Position numbers and translations under genes: made by a program. A stretch of DNA of 44,257 bases from Solimonas sp964507195 (lineage in GTDB: Bacteria > Pseudomonadota > Gammaproteobacteria > Nevskiales > Nevskiaceae): positions 1 through 44,257 of the forward strand of contig CAZDPA010000009.1 in assembly GCA_964507195.1 (NCBI GenBank), written 5' to 3'. The notes below the pieces were generated by a model. That model was not told the DNA's origin and did no database searches. It was given only the letters and a program-made list of their open reading frames with translations. Of the stretch, positions 1 through 8,202 are shown in pieces (position 1 is the stretch's first letter; each line of letters begins with the position of its first letter).

Positions 1-144
1 CAGCTGATCCAGGCACACAGAATCCGCCGTTCCAGCCGGTCTGGAAAATATCTGTAAATGCAATTACTATAAAAAAAAGCAGAATTATCTGAAAGCCGGA
101 AACAGGCTCAGGCCGTATTCCAGCCCTCACGAGGAGCAAGGCAG

Positions 145-1521
145 ATGAAGTCAGCTTCACCGCTGGGTCTTGGCCTGCTACTGGTCTGCATGTCAGTGCC
201 GACCACAGGCAGCGCCGGTTCTACCGAGCAGGAAATCGCCCAGCTCGACAGCGACAAATACACCTGCATGGGTGCAGAGCGCGCGGGCACCGACAGTGGC
301 GTCGCCGCCTATACCGGCAAGTGGTACAAGACCTGGCCGGGACAGACCAGGCCGCATGGCTACGAGCCCGGCCCGTATGCCGACGAAAAACCTCTGTTCA
401 CGATCACTGCGAAGAACTTCGCGGAGTACGCCGAGCGCCTGACTGAAGGCCAGAAGGCGATGTTCAAGAAATACCCGGACACGTTCCGGATGAATGTCTA
501 TCCCAGCCATCGCGACTTCAGGCCGGCGGACTGGGTCTGCGACGTGGTCAGGAAGAACGCCGCCGAAGCGGAGATCGTCGATGACGGCCTCGGCCTGAAG
601 GGCCACGCCGGCGCGCATCCCTTCCCGTTCCCGAAGAGCGGCCTTGAGGCGATCTGGAACATCATCAAGCCGAGCCGCGCGTGGACCGAGCAGGCGGTCT
701 TCGACATCGCCGATGTGTTCTCCACCGGCGCGCGTTCCTGGGGGCGCTGGGATTTCAAGGTGCTGTCGGTCGGCAACGATCCGGATCCAAAGACCCGTGG
801 CGGCTGGGACAGCCACGCCGAGGGTTACTTCCTGATCAAGCTGCTGCTGCCTGTGCGCCAGAAGGGCGAGATCAACGTCGGCTTCCAGCCGAACAGCTAC
901 GCCGGCGGCAACTCGACGCAGGCCTGGCAGTTCAACCCGGGCATCCGCCGCACACGCAAGGCGCCGGAGATCGGCAACGACTATCCGGTGCCGCCATCCG
1001 GTATGCGTACCTCCGATGACGATTACATCTTCAACGGCAATCCGGAGCGCTACACCTGGAAACTGGTGGGCAAGAAGGAAATCTACATTCCGTACAACAA
1101 TTTCAGGATCAACGACCCGGCGATTTCATACAAGACCCTGGTGACGGCGGACACGATCAATCCGGATTACGTCCGCTACGAATTGCACCGGGTCTGGGTC
1201 GTCGAGGGATACCTCAAGGACGGTCTGCGCCACATCTACAAGAAGCGCCGCATCTACGCCGACGAAGACAGCTGGCTGGCCTACCTCGGCGACAGTTACG
1301 ACATGCGCGACCAGCTCTGGCGCGTGAACTGGATCAACTACTTCTACTCGCAGGAATCCGGCACCTATCACCGCGGCATCTCGCTGTATCACGACCTGAC
1401 CTCCGGCGCGTACCAGGCCAACTATCTGGTCAATGAGCGCGGCGACAAATGGTGGCGCCTCAACCTGCCGATGAAGGTCCAGGAGTTCAGTCCCGAAGCG
1501 GCGACGCGGCAGGGGCACTGA
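145..1521 (+). CDS. DUF1329 family exported protein
   Basis: A 458-residue protein that I recognise as DUF1329. Members are periplasmic or outer-membrane-associated, and their genes usually sit beside a DUF1302 outer-membrane protein gene; the pair is common in bacteria that handle hydrophobic substrates. The N-terminus is a signal peptide: Lys at residue 2, a hydrophobic core (LGLGLLLVCM), then a likely cut after GSA. An AGGAG-type ribosome site lies just before the ATG. The body is rich in Trp and Tyr, as is usual for the family. It is the first gene of the rightward CYP51/cycloisomerase locus. No DUF1302 gene lies next to it. The only traces are a 3' fragment at 7137-7250 and the intact gene at 22037-23968. 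Family assignment is firm; a role in carrying a sterol-like substrate through the envelope is inferred from context. Confidence 0.85.
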   Translation: MKSASPLGLGLLLVCMSVPTTGSAGSTEQEIAQLDSDKYTCMGAERAGTDSGVAAYTGKWYKTWPGQTRPHGYEPGPYADEKPLFTITAKNFAEYAERLTEGQKAMFKKYPDTFRMNVYPSHRDFRPADWVCDVVRKNAAEAEIVDDGLGLKGHAGAHPFPFPKSGLEAIWNIIKPSRAWTEQAVFDIADVFSTGARSWGRWDFKVLSVGNDPDPKTRGGWDSHAEGYFLIKLLLPVRQKGEINVGFQPNSYAGGNSTQAWQFNPGIRRTRKAPEIGNDYPVPPSGMRTSDDDYIFNGNPERYTWKLVGKKEIYIPYNNFRINDPAISYKTLVTADTINPDYVRYELHRVWVVEGYLKDGLRHIYKKRRIYADEDSWLAYLGDSYDMRDQLWRVNWINYFYSQESGTYHRGISLYHDLTSGAYQANYLVNERGDKWWRLNLPMKVQEFSPEAATRQGH

Positions 1522-1549
1522 GTTTTTCCCCTTGAACGCTTCACACACT

Positions 1550-1659
1550 CCGTTCGTGTCGAGTGCCGTGCCGGAGGCACGGTGTATCGAGACACCAGGA
1601 CTGAAGTGGCGGCATCTCGATACACCGCGCGCCTTGCGCGCGGCACTCGATACGAACGG
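1550..1659. repeat. Inverted pair of extragenic palindromic elements
   Basis: Two copies of one roughly 44-bp element face each other (1550-1592 and, inverted, 1615-1659). Both share the outer end CCGTTCGTRTCGAGTGCCG and the inner end CGGTGTATCGAGA. The centre of each arm is its own small hairpin, with a different loop in the two arms. It fills most of the gap between the DUF1329 and CYP51 genes. It looks like a REP/MITE-type intergenic repeat, and the paired hairpins could also weaken readthrough. Confidence 0.7.
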
Positions 1660-1723
1660 GGGATTGTTTGGCCCTGAGCGACAACAGCTCTAGCCCGCAA
1701 CACCACGGAAACAGGGAACACTC

Positions 1724-3362
1724 ATGTCCGCACAACTACAGCCCGCACCGAACGCCAACGCCGTCCCGCCCACCGTCAGCGGCGGCATCCCGTGGGTGGG
1801 GCACATGCTGCCCTTCATCAAGAATCCCTACCGCTTCGTCCAGCGCGCGGCCGATGAGGCGGGCGAGATCGTTCCAGATGTTCGGCCAGAAGATCATCCT
1901 GCTGACCGGCGACGAAGCGAGCGAACTGTTCTACCGCTCGAGCGACGAACAGCTCGACCAATCCGCCGCCTACAAGCTGATGACACCGATCTTCGGCGAA
2001 GGCCTGGTGTTCGACGCGCCGCTGAAGCGCAAGGACGAACAGTTGCGCGCGCTGATGCCGTCGCTGCGCGTCGATGCGATGCGCGAGCATTCGCACAAGA
2101 TCGTCCAGGAAGTCGAGGATCTGATCGCCGGCTGGGGCGAACACGGCGAGATCGAACTGGTCGATTTCATGAAGCAGCTGACGATCAACACGGCGAGCCA
2201 CTGCCTGCTCGGCCGCGAATTCCGCTATGAGCTCAGCACCGAGTTCGCCCACATCTATCACGACCTCGAGCAGGGCGTGAGCCCGCTGGCGTTTCACTTT
2301 CCGTACCTGCCGATCCCCAAGTTCAAGCGTCGCGACGCCGCGCGCAAACGCCTGCAGGAACTGGTCGGCGAGATCATCCGCAAGCGCGAGGCGCAGACCG
2401 ACAAGCCCAGCGACATGTTCCAGTCGCTGATCGACATGCGCTACGCGGACGGCACCAAGCTCGACGCCAACGAGATCACCGGCATGCTGATCGGCGCGAT
2501 CTTCGCCGGCCATCACACCAGTTCGGGCACGGCCGCGTGGATGCTGCTCGAGCTGCTGCGCAATCCGGCACACCTGCAACGGACCAAGGCCGAGCTCGAT
2601 GCGCTGCTCGGCGCCAAGGGTGACGTCAGGTTCCAGAGCCTGCGCGAAATGCCGGCGCTGGAAAACGTGCTCAAGGAAGTGCTGCGCCTGCATCCGCCGC
2701 TGATCATCCTGATGCGCAAGGTGTCGCAGGACCTGCAGTTCAAGCAGTACACGATCAAGGCCGGCGACATGGTCTGGGCCAGCCCGCCGGTCACGCACCG
2801 GATCTCGAAGCTGTTCTCGAATCCGCAGACGTTCGATCCGGACCGCTTCGCGCCCGAGCGCCGCGAAGACAAGAACCTGATGGCCTACCAGCCCTTCGGC
2901 GGCGGCAAGCACAAGTGCTCGGGCAATGCGTTCGCGATGTTCCAGATCAAGGCGATCTTCGCCGTGCTGCTGCGTCGCTACGAGTTCGAGCTGGTCGATG
3001 CGCCGGAGAGTTACGAAGACAACTATTCGGACATGATCGTGCAGCCGAAAACACCGTGCAAAGTACGTTACCGGCGGCGCAGCGCAGCGACATTCACGAG
3101 CGAGTACGGCAAGGCCGCATCGCCGGAGACGGAAAGCGGCTGCCCGATGCATGCCAAGCCAAAGACCGTCACGGTCGCGGTCGATCGCGTGCTGTGCCAG
3201 GGCCACGCGGTGTGCATGGGCGAATCACCGGCGCATTTCTCGGTTGGCAATGACAGCGTACTGACGATCGTCAAGGAAACCGTCGCACCTGGCGAAATGG
3301 AAGCCGTCGAGAAAGCCGTGCAGTTCTGCCCCAACCAGGCGCTGAAACTGGTGCGGCCTTGA
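1724..3362 (+). CDS. cyp51: CYP51-type sterol 14alpha-demethylase fused to ferredoxin (frameshifted)
   Basis: A cytochrome P450 of the CYP51 family with a C-terminal ferredoxin of about 70 residues. CYP51 removes the 14alpha-methyl group of sterol precursors. The P450 part shows the CYP51 I-helix AGHHTSSGTAAW, the block LRLHPPLIILMR, TPIFGEGLVFDA, and the haem loop FGGGKHKCSG (Cys codon 2916-2918). The ferredoxin has CQGHAVC (Cys codons 3194 and 3213) and a later Cys-Pro (3327), as in 3Fe-4S ferredoxins. The same fusion is known from Methylococcus capsulatus. The ATG at 1724 follows AGGGA and encodes a normal P450 N-terminus, but the frame changes at about 1871: residues up to AGEI are in one frame and FQMFGQK onward in another. 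Against other CYP51s the site lacks about 5 nt (equivalently +1). It is either a draft error or a recent inactivation. The corrected product is about 545 aa. Confidence 0.9.
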
Positions 3363-4420
3363 AGGTCTTCGTCACCGGCGCGACCGGCTTCGTCGGCGCG
3401 CACAGCGCACTGGCCCTGCTCAGGGCCGGGCATCAGCTTCGCCTGCTGGTGCGCAATGCCGACAGCGCGCGGCGCTGGTTCGCGCAGCAGGGTTACGCCG
3501 TCGATGATCTGCTGGTTGCCGACATCCGCGACGCGCAGCTGATCCGCCCGGCGATGCAGGGCTGCGACGCCGTGCTGCATGCGGCGGCGATCGTGGCGCT
3601 CGATCCGGCGCGCGCGCAGGAGACCTACGACAACAATGTGCAGGGCATGAAGGCCGTCGTCGGCAGCGCCTGCGAGCTCGGCATCCGCAACATCGTCTAC
3701 GTGTCGAGTCTCAGTGCGCTGTTCTGGCCAGACCTGGCGATGATCAATGAAGAGACGTCGCTCGCGCCGTGCAGGGAGCCGTACTCGCGCTCGAAGCGCG
3801 ACAGCGACGAGTACGTGCGGCAACTGCAGGCACAGGGCCATCCGGTGCAGATCACCTACCCTGCCGCTGTCGTCGGCCCGGATGATCCCAAGCTCAGCGA
3901 AGCCAATCATGGTCTGATCGCGTTCGTCACCAAGGGCGTGCCGATGACGACGACCGGCTTCCAGGCGGTCGATGTCCGCGATCTGGCGCAGGCGCATCTG
4001 CACCTGCTGGAGCGTCCGCCGGCGTCTGCCATCGAGAACGCGCGCTACATCATTGGCGGCCACTACTACCCCTGGAAGGACTTCCGCGCCCAGCTCGAAA
4101 ACGGCATGGGCCGGCGCCTGATGGGCATGCATGTACCGGCGGCAATGCTGCGCGGCATGGGCGCGAGCGTCGATGCACTGCAACGCGTGATCCGCTTCAG
4201 GACCCAGGTATCGGCCGAGGCGATGGCCTTCGTCACACAGTGGTCGCCCGCGGACTCCAGCAAGTTCATCGCGCACTCCGGCCTGTCTTTCCGTCGTGGC
4301 GAAGACACCTTCCCCGACACGTTTCGCTGGATGGCCCGCGCGGGCCATCTGCCGCGTCGCGACACCGCGCGTCTTGCAGCAGATTGTTCCCTCGCCCCCA
4401 GCCATGGGGGAGAGGATTAG
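3359..4420 (+). CDS. NAD(P)-dependent 3beta-HSD/epimerase-type dehydrogenase
   Basis: An extended short-chain dehydrogenase of 353 residues. It opens with the Rossmann motif VTGATGFVG, has a Ser in YVSSLSAL, and carries the catalytic YSRSK (Tyr-x-x-x-Lys). The best matches from memory are the 3beta-hydroxysteroid dehydrogenase / sterol-4alpha-carboxylate 3-dehydrogenase group and dihydroflavonol-reductase-like epimerases. The start is a TTG that overlaps the stop of the CYP51-ferredoxin gene (TTGA at 3359-3362), so translation is probably coupled and the two enzymes are made together. The last dozen codons and the TAG stop lie inside a dispersed palindromic repeat (4388-4502), so the repeat appears to have replaced the original C-terminus. 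Oxidation of a 3beta-hydroxysterol is a reasonable guess from context. Confidence 0.8.
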   Translation: MKVFVTGATGFVGAHSALALLRAGHQLRLLVRNADSARRWFAQQGYAVDDLLVADIRDAQLIRPAMQGCDAVLHAAAIVALDPARAQETYDNNVQGMKAVVGSACELGIRNIVYVSSLSALFWPDLAMINEETSLAPCREPYSRSKRDSDEYVRQLQAQGHPVQITYPAAVVGPDDPKLSEANHGLIAFVTKGVPMTTTGFQAVDVRDLAQAHLHLLERPPASAIENARYIIGGHYYPWKDFRAQLENGMGRRLMGMHVPAAMLRGMGASVDALQRVIRFRTQVSAEAMAFVTQWSPADSSKFIAHSGLSFRRGEDTFPDTFRWMARAGHLPRRDTARLAADCSLAPSHGGED

Positions 4421-4502
4421 GGTGAGGGGGCGCTCATTCAGCGTGATGCCCTGTGCGGCACGCCCCTCACCCCAACCCTCTCCCCGCATCGCGGGGAGAG
4501 GG
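4388..4502. repeat. Dispersed G/C-tract palindromic repeat, copy 1
   Basis: A left arm (GGGGGAGAGGATTAGGGTGA) and an inverted right arm (CCCTCACCCCAACCCTCTCC followed by a GCATCGC hairpin) are separated by about 30 bp. A related copy lies at 15143-15231. The left arm supplies the stop codon of the upstream dehydrogenase. It is an intergenic repeat of the kind scattered through many high-GC gammaproteobacterial genomes. Confidence 0.7.
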
Positions 4503-4552
4503 AGCATGTTGCAAGCGGCCTGATATCAACCACAACATCGTAGGAGACCACC

Positions 4553-5191
4553 ATGCCCGCCCGTCGCGCCCCATCGATCGCACCGCCGAACCAGTCCTAT
4601 CCGCGCGCCGAGCTGGAGGAAATGGTCGAGAAATGGCTGGAGGCGAATATCGCTTCCGAGCGCGCCGGTGACTGGAGCAAGCATCTCAGCGAGATGTACA
4701 CCGAAGATGCGATCTACTCGTGGAATGTCGGGCCTGACCAGGACTTCGTCGCCAATGGCCGCAAGGAAATCCACGACATCGCGATCGGCTACCAGATGAA
4801 GGGATTCGAGGGCTGGGAGTATCCGTACCACGACATCGTGATCGACGAGAAGCGCGGCACGGTCATCGGCTTCTGGCGCCAGGTCTCGCCGGTCAGGCGC
4901 AAGGACGGCACGCCGGTCGCGATCGAAGGCATCGGCGGCTCGTGGTTCGAGTACGGCGGCAACTACCAGTGGAAGTGGCAGCGCGACTTCTTCGACATGG
5001 GCAATGCCAAGGACTGCTTCTTCCAGCTCGCCGGCGCCGGCGCGCTGTCGCCGATCGTCAAGGAAAAGATTCACCTGATGGCCAAGGGCAAGATGCTGCC
5101 GGGCCACCGCAAGCTGCATCCGGACCTCAGCTTCGGAGAGAAGGCGCGCAACGCGTTCGCGATCGTCAAGATCGCGATGCTCGGCAAGTAA
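4553..5191 (+). CDS. NTF2-like (SnoaL-type) protein
   Basis: A 212-residue soluble protein with a GGAG ribosome site 6 nt before the ATG. Residues about 25-150 look like an NTF2/SnoaL fold: a long first helix (EMVEKWLEANI), the stretch MYTEDAIYSW, a GRKEIHD segment, then beta strands rich in Trp and Phe. The fold is shared by ketosteroid isomerase and by small polyketide cyclases. Lying between a 3beta-HSD-type gene and a sterol isomerase homologue, it could isomerise or bind a steroid ketone, but I see no catalytic residue that proves this. It is longer than classical ketosteroid isomerase (about 130 aa). Ten nucleotides separate it from the next gene, so the two are very probably co-transcribed. 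Confidence 0.7.
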   Translation: MPARRAPSIAPPNQSYPRAELEEMVEKWLEANIASERAGDWSKHLSEMYTEDAIYSWNVGPDQDFVANGRKEIHDIAIGYQMKGFEGWEYPYHDIVIDEKRGTVIGFWRQVSPVRRKDGTPVAIEGIGGSWFEYGGNYQWKWQRDFFDMGNAKDCFFQLAGAGALSPIVKEKIHLMAKGKMLPGHRKLHPDLSFGEKARNAFAIVKIAMLGK

Positions 5192-5201
5192 GAGAACCCT
5201 C

Positions 5202-5996
5202 ATGAGCAGCCTCTGGTTCTCGCCGAATCCGGACAAGGCCTGGGTCGAAAAATTCTTCCTGATCTACTCGCCGGTGTGGATGGCCTCGATGGCCATGATG
5301 ATGTTCACCGGCTGGGACAAGGTCTGGGGAGATACTGCCTTGCTGCTGCACGGACTAGCGACCGCGCTGCCGGCGCTGCTGATTCCGATGCTCCTCGCGA
5401 AGCGCTACACCAGCCAGCCCTGGTACCACAGTTACTGGCTGAAGGTGAACCTGTACCTGTTCGTGTTCGGCTTCTTCGGCAATTACTTCGGCTCGGAGTA
5501 TTTCTTCGATGTGCTGGGCATGGTCTACATCTATCCCAATGTCACGACCAATCTCGACGCCTCATTGCTCGGCGCGGGCCAGCAGAAAGTGCCGCTGATC
5601 ATGTACGCGTATACCCACGTGTACTTCCTGACCTATCACGCGACGGCGACACTCGTGCTGCGCAGGCTAAAGAATCTTGGCCTGCCGGCGATGTGGCTGC
5701 TGTTCCCGCTGTTCGTGTTCCTGATCGGTTACGCCTGGGCCTGGATGGAAACCACGGCGATGGCCAACCCGATGATGGCGTCGAGTTTCTACTACGAGAA
5801 GATGGAGCTGATGCTCGCCTACGGCTCGGCGATCTACGCGACCTACTTCATCGCCAGCTTCCCGATCTACTACTTCCTTGATGAAGATCCGAAGAAACGC
5901 TGGACACTGCTACAAACGACCGCAGCAGGTCTGAGCGCGAGCATGCTCACGTTCTACATGCTGGACATCGCGGCGCACTGGGTTGGAGCGCTTTAG
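5202..5996 (+). CDS. Cycloeucalenol cycloisomerase homologue
   Basis: A 264-residue integral membrane protein with about six hydrophobic segments. It matches plant cycloeucalenol cycloisomerase (CPI1) along its length: SLWFSPNPDKAW at the start, YWLKVNL, FFGNYFGSEYF, VLGMVYIYP, THVYFLTYH followed by LRRL, METTAMAN, and IYATYFIASFPIYY with DEDPKKRW near the end. Arabidopsis CPI1, as I recall it, has the equivalents SLWLAENPSKRW, YWVKANL, VGNYFWTHYF, THVCFLFYH, LETIAIAN and FYAIYFIVSFP. The plant enzyme opens the 9beta,19-cyclopropane ring of cycloeucalenol to give obtusifoliol, the substrate of plant CYP51. Here the gene is in one run with a CYP51-ferredoxin, which supports a real sterol role. 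Homology is confident; the exact substrate is inferred. Confidence 0.85.
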   Translation: MSSLWFSPNPDKAWVEKFFLIYSPVWMASMAMMMFTGWDKVWGDTALLLHGLATALPALLIPMLLAKRYTSQPWYHSYWLKVNLYLFVFGFFGNYFGSEYFFDVLGMVYIYPNVTTNLDASLLGAGQQKVPLIMYAYTHVYFLTYHATATLVLRRLKNLGLPAMWLLFPLFVFLIGYAWAWMETTAMANPMMASSFYYEKMELMLAYGSAIYATYFIASFPIYYFLDEDPKKRWTLLQTTAAGLSASMLTFYMLDIAAHWVGAL

Positions 5997-6052
5997 CCCG
6001 CGCAATGTCAGATGCCGTTGCAACCGGTTTGCAAAACCGCTGGCAGTCCGAA

Positions 6053-6922
6053 CTATCTGGGCGCCGCAAGCGGCGCACACTCGACCATAATGCTCAGGCC
6101 TGCAGCACCATCCACTACGCATTCGTACCCCGTTGTATCGAGCAGCGCGAAAATCCGCGGTGGAAACTCGTTCGGATAACCGCAGAAACCGTGAAATACC
6201 CCGTTGAGGCTCACGTTGCCGAATGTCAGGTCGCCGGTATAGGACCCATCCCAGCCGGGATCCCAACGCACGTCGATGGTGTCGCCTTCCGCCAAACCGG
6301 AAATGGTCAGGTCGAACCAGCTGTCGGCGCAAACCGGTGGCGGCGCAGGCGTGGGTATTGCATTGAGGGAACTGACCGCCACGCAGGCACGGCTCGGGTC
6401 AGACCACATGCGCTGAGTGTCTTGCGTCGACTGCGCAGAAAAATCGAAACAGAACTGACCACCCTTCTGAAAATTCGACGGCAGATCCACTGCGAACAGA
6501 AACGTTTTCTGCCCTTTGCCGTCGCCGTCGAAAGAGGTCCACTCCATCGCCTGTACATACTCAGGGTCTAACGAAGCCTGAAAGTACGATGCCGCACCCG
6601 GAACCATTGCGAAAAGCGCCTCGATCGCCTGCGCAGGATCGATACTGACAATAACTGGGACTTCTATCCTGTCACCGGGACGGCCGACTACTTCCGCCTC
6701 GAGCAGCTGAATGATCGGTCGCATCGGAGGATCACCCGCCGGCGCCGGCGGAACTCCGGCAACTAGGGTCACCTCGGCACCGTCGACTGCGATCCGGTCG
6801 ACCAAAGCCTCTGTCACGGCATTGGCGTCGGATAGCGAATTGCTGTTGGGCCCACCGCCACAACCCGTCAGCACGGCAGCCGCGAACAAACTGCTCGATG
6901 CCAAGCCGCTTCTGAAAATCAT
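6053..6922 (-). CDS. Hypothetical lipoprotein
   Basis: A 289-residue protein of unknown function. I chose the ATG at 6922 because GGGGAG stands 6 nt upstream and the product then begins with a clean lipoprotein signal (MIFRSGLASSSLF then LTGC, lipobox Cys about residue 18) and a glycine tract. An upstream GTG at 6940 is possible but has no good ribosome site. The mature part has several Cys and acidic/aromatic stretches and a Pro-rich hinge (PTPAPPP) between two likely beta-rich halves. It is convergent with the cycloisomerase gene and ends 56 bp from it. I do not recognise a family. Confidence 0.6.
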   Translation of the reverse strand: MIFRSGLASSSLFAAAVLTGCGGGPNSNSLSDANAVTEALVDRIAVDGAEVTLVAGVPPAPAGDPPMRPIIQLLEAEVVGRPGDRIEVPVIVSIDPAQAIEALFAMVPGAASYFQASLDPEYVQAMEWTSFDGDGKGQKTFLFAVDLPSNFQKGGQFCFDFSAQSTQDTQRMWSDPSRACVAVSSLNAIPTPAPPPVCADSWFDLTISGLAEGDTIDVRWDPGWDGSYTGDLTFGNVSLNGVFHGFCGYPNEFPPRIFALLDTTGYECVVDGAAGLSIMVECAPLAAPR

Positions 6923-7136
6923 CGCCAACTCCCCTCGCACACTGCATGCCGTTCTGCGTTATCCAATCCGCTGGTCGGTATACTCATCCATCGACTCAAG
7001 CTGCTGCCAATATCGTCGGAACACGCATCCTCTGTCCAGCAAGCAGACAACGAACTGCCGCCGGTCAGTTGATTGGCAACTCGTTCGCTTGGCTATTTCA
7101 CAGGCGAAGCATCACTGTCTGTGCAACTAGCCCTCG

Positions 7137-7250
7137 TCAGAAGAACCGGTACTTCAGACTGAACCCCACCGTATCGCGATCCGCCAGCGGGCGGTCGTTG
7201 AAAAGCGGCTTGCCTCCAATGAAGCCGCTGTAGTTCACACCGACCGTCAG
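7137..7250 (-). pseudogene. 3' fragment of a DUF1302 gene
   Basis: Read on the minus strand this encodes 37 residues plus a stop, ending in DTVGFSLKYRFF. It matches the C-terminus of the intact DUF1302 protein (22037-23968) at 34 of 37 residues, and the DNA matches 22037-22150 at 103 of 114 positions. Seven of the 11 differences are silent, including a double change in one Arg codon (CGC against AGG), so the two ends diverged as working genes. Homology stops at 7251, where a different, plus-strand decayed gene begins. Both copies have the same orientation, so they form a direct repeat around 7251-22036. Confidence 0.9.
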
Positions 7251-7881
7251 CTACGGACTACATCCCCGAGGCCGTTTCGAACATCACGCACAAATCGGTT
7301 TCACTGACGACTTCGTGGACCAACGGCAGCGACGGGGGACGCCTCGGCAGACCCCGCGGGTCTGTCGCTGCTCATGGTGGAACTCGGCGTGACATTCCTG
7401 CACAGCCTCGAAGTCGTGGCGCCGGAAAAGATCACGACCGTCGTCGCACTCGGCGACTCCATCACCGATGGCACCTTCGAGATCCCGAACAGCGACGGGT
7501 GCTGGCCGGACTTGCTGAACGATCGCATCGCAGCCTCGACATCAGCGAAGGCGTTCCCGCCACCGAAATCATTGATGGACTGCAAACGATCGTCCAAGAG
7601 GCACAACGCCAGGGCATCAAGGACGTCACTTCGACGCTGACACCTTGCTTCGGCTCGGCTCTCGACCCCTCCTGCACACAAAGCGAACGCCAGCGCGGAC
7701 CCGTGAATGACTGGGTGCTGCACGGCGGCGTGCCCGATTATGCGGTCGACTTCAATGCAGCCGTCAGTACGGGCCTGATCCCGGAAACCTGGCTGCCCAT
7801 CTGACGGTCGATTTTTTGCACCCCAACCTACTTGGCCTAGTGGTGATCGCCAACGCGCACCCTCTGGACGTACTGCGCTGA
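7251..7881 (+). pseudogene. Decayed SGNH/GDSL-type hydrolase
   Basis: Pieces of one SGNH hydrolase can be read in order but in different frames. From about 7256 comes YIPEAVSNITHKSVSLTTSW, typical of the N-terminal strand region of these esterases. Around 7437-7490 is VVALGDSITDG with the block I Ser. Around 7556-7800 is ATEIIDGLQTIVQEAQRQGI and onward. Around 7807-7881 is VDFLHPNLLG, the block V Asp-x-x-His, followed by a stop. The order is right but at least three frame changes and missing central parts make it nonfunctional. It is distinct from the intact SGNH gene at 20881. It begins exactly where the DUF1302 fragment ends, which marks a rearrangement junction. Confidence 0.75.
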
Positions 7882-8087
7882 GATCTGTCCTCGTTCTTGG
7901 ATCGTCTGGGCGTAGCGATCGTCTCGGTCGTCCCAACAGTGGACGGCTGCGAATGACGACTCACGGGCAGGCCTTCGTGCGGCGACTCGACGCGCACCCA
8001 AACTGTATTGGCACTCCGTAGGTCGTCTGAAAATGCACCGTCTCAGCGGTTTACGGTAGGCGGCATTAATAGCGGATGTTCCTTTCC

Positions 8088-8130
8088 TGTCCTCTTCTTG
8101 ACAGCCATGCGATTCCGCAATGCGTACAGT
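8088..8130 (+). promoter_or_regulatory. Predicted Crp/Fnr-type operator and class II promoter for the Gfo/Idh gene
   Basis: A palindrome TGTC-N8-GACA lies at 8088-8103. Twenty-one bases after it is TACAGT (8125-8130), a 4/6 match to the -10 consensus. If that is the -10, the palindrome is centred at -41.5 and transcription starts near 8136. The same layout is found upstream of three other genes of this locus. I see no gene in the rest of 7882-8202. Confidence 0.65.
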
Positions 8131-8202
8131 CGCTCTCGACTGGACGAGGGCCTTTGGTGTCCGGCGCATAAGTTTTGACGTTCCAATGATTCTGGAGTGT
8201 GC

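Noticed and set aside
1818..3206. A 462-codon minus-strand frame
   Set aside because: Antisense to the CYP51-ferredoxin gene, low-complexity composition and no start signal.
5997..6052. Possible small RNA or tRNA between the cycloisomerase and lipoprotein genes
   Set aside because: No cloverleaf or terminator could be folded; the stretch is only 56 bp.
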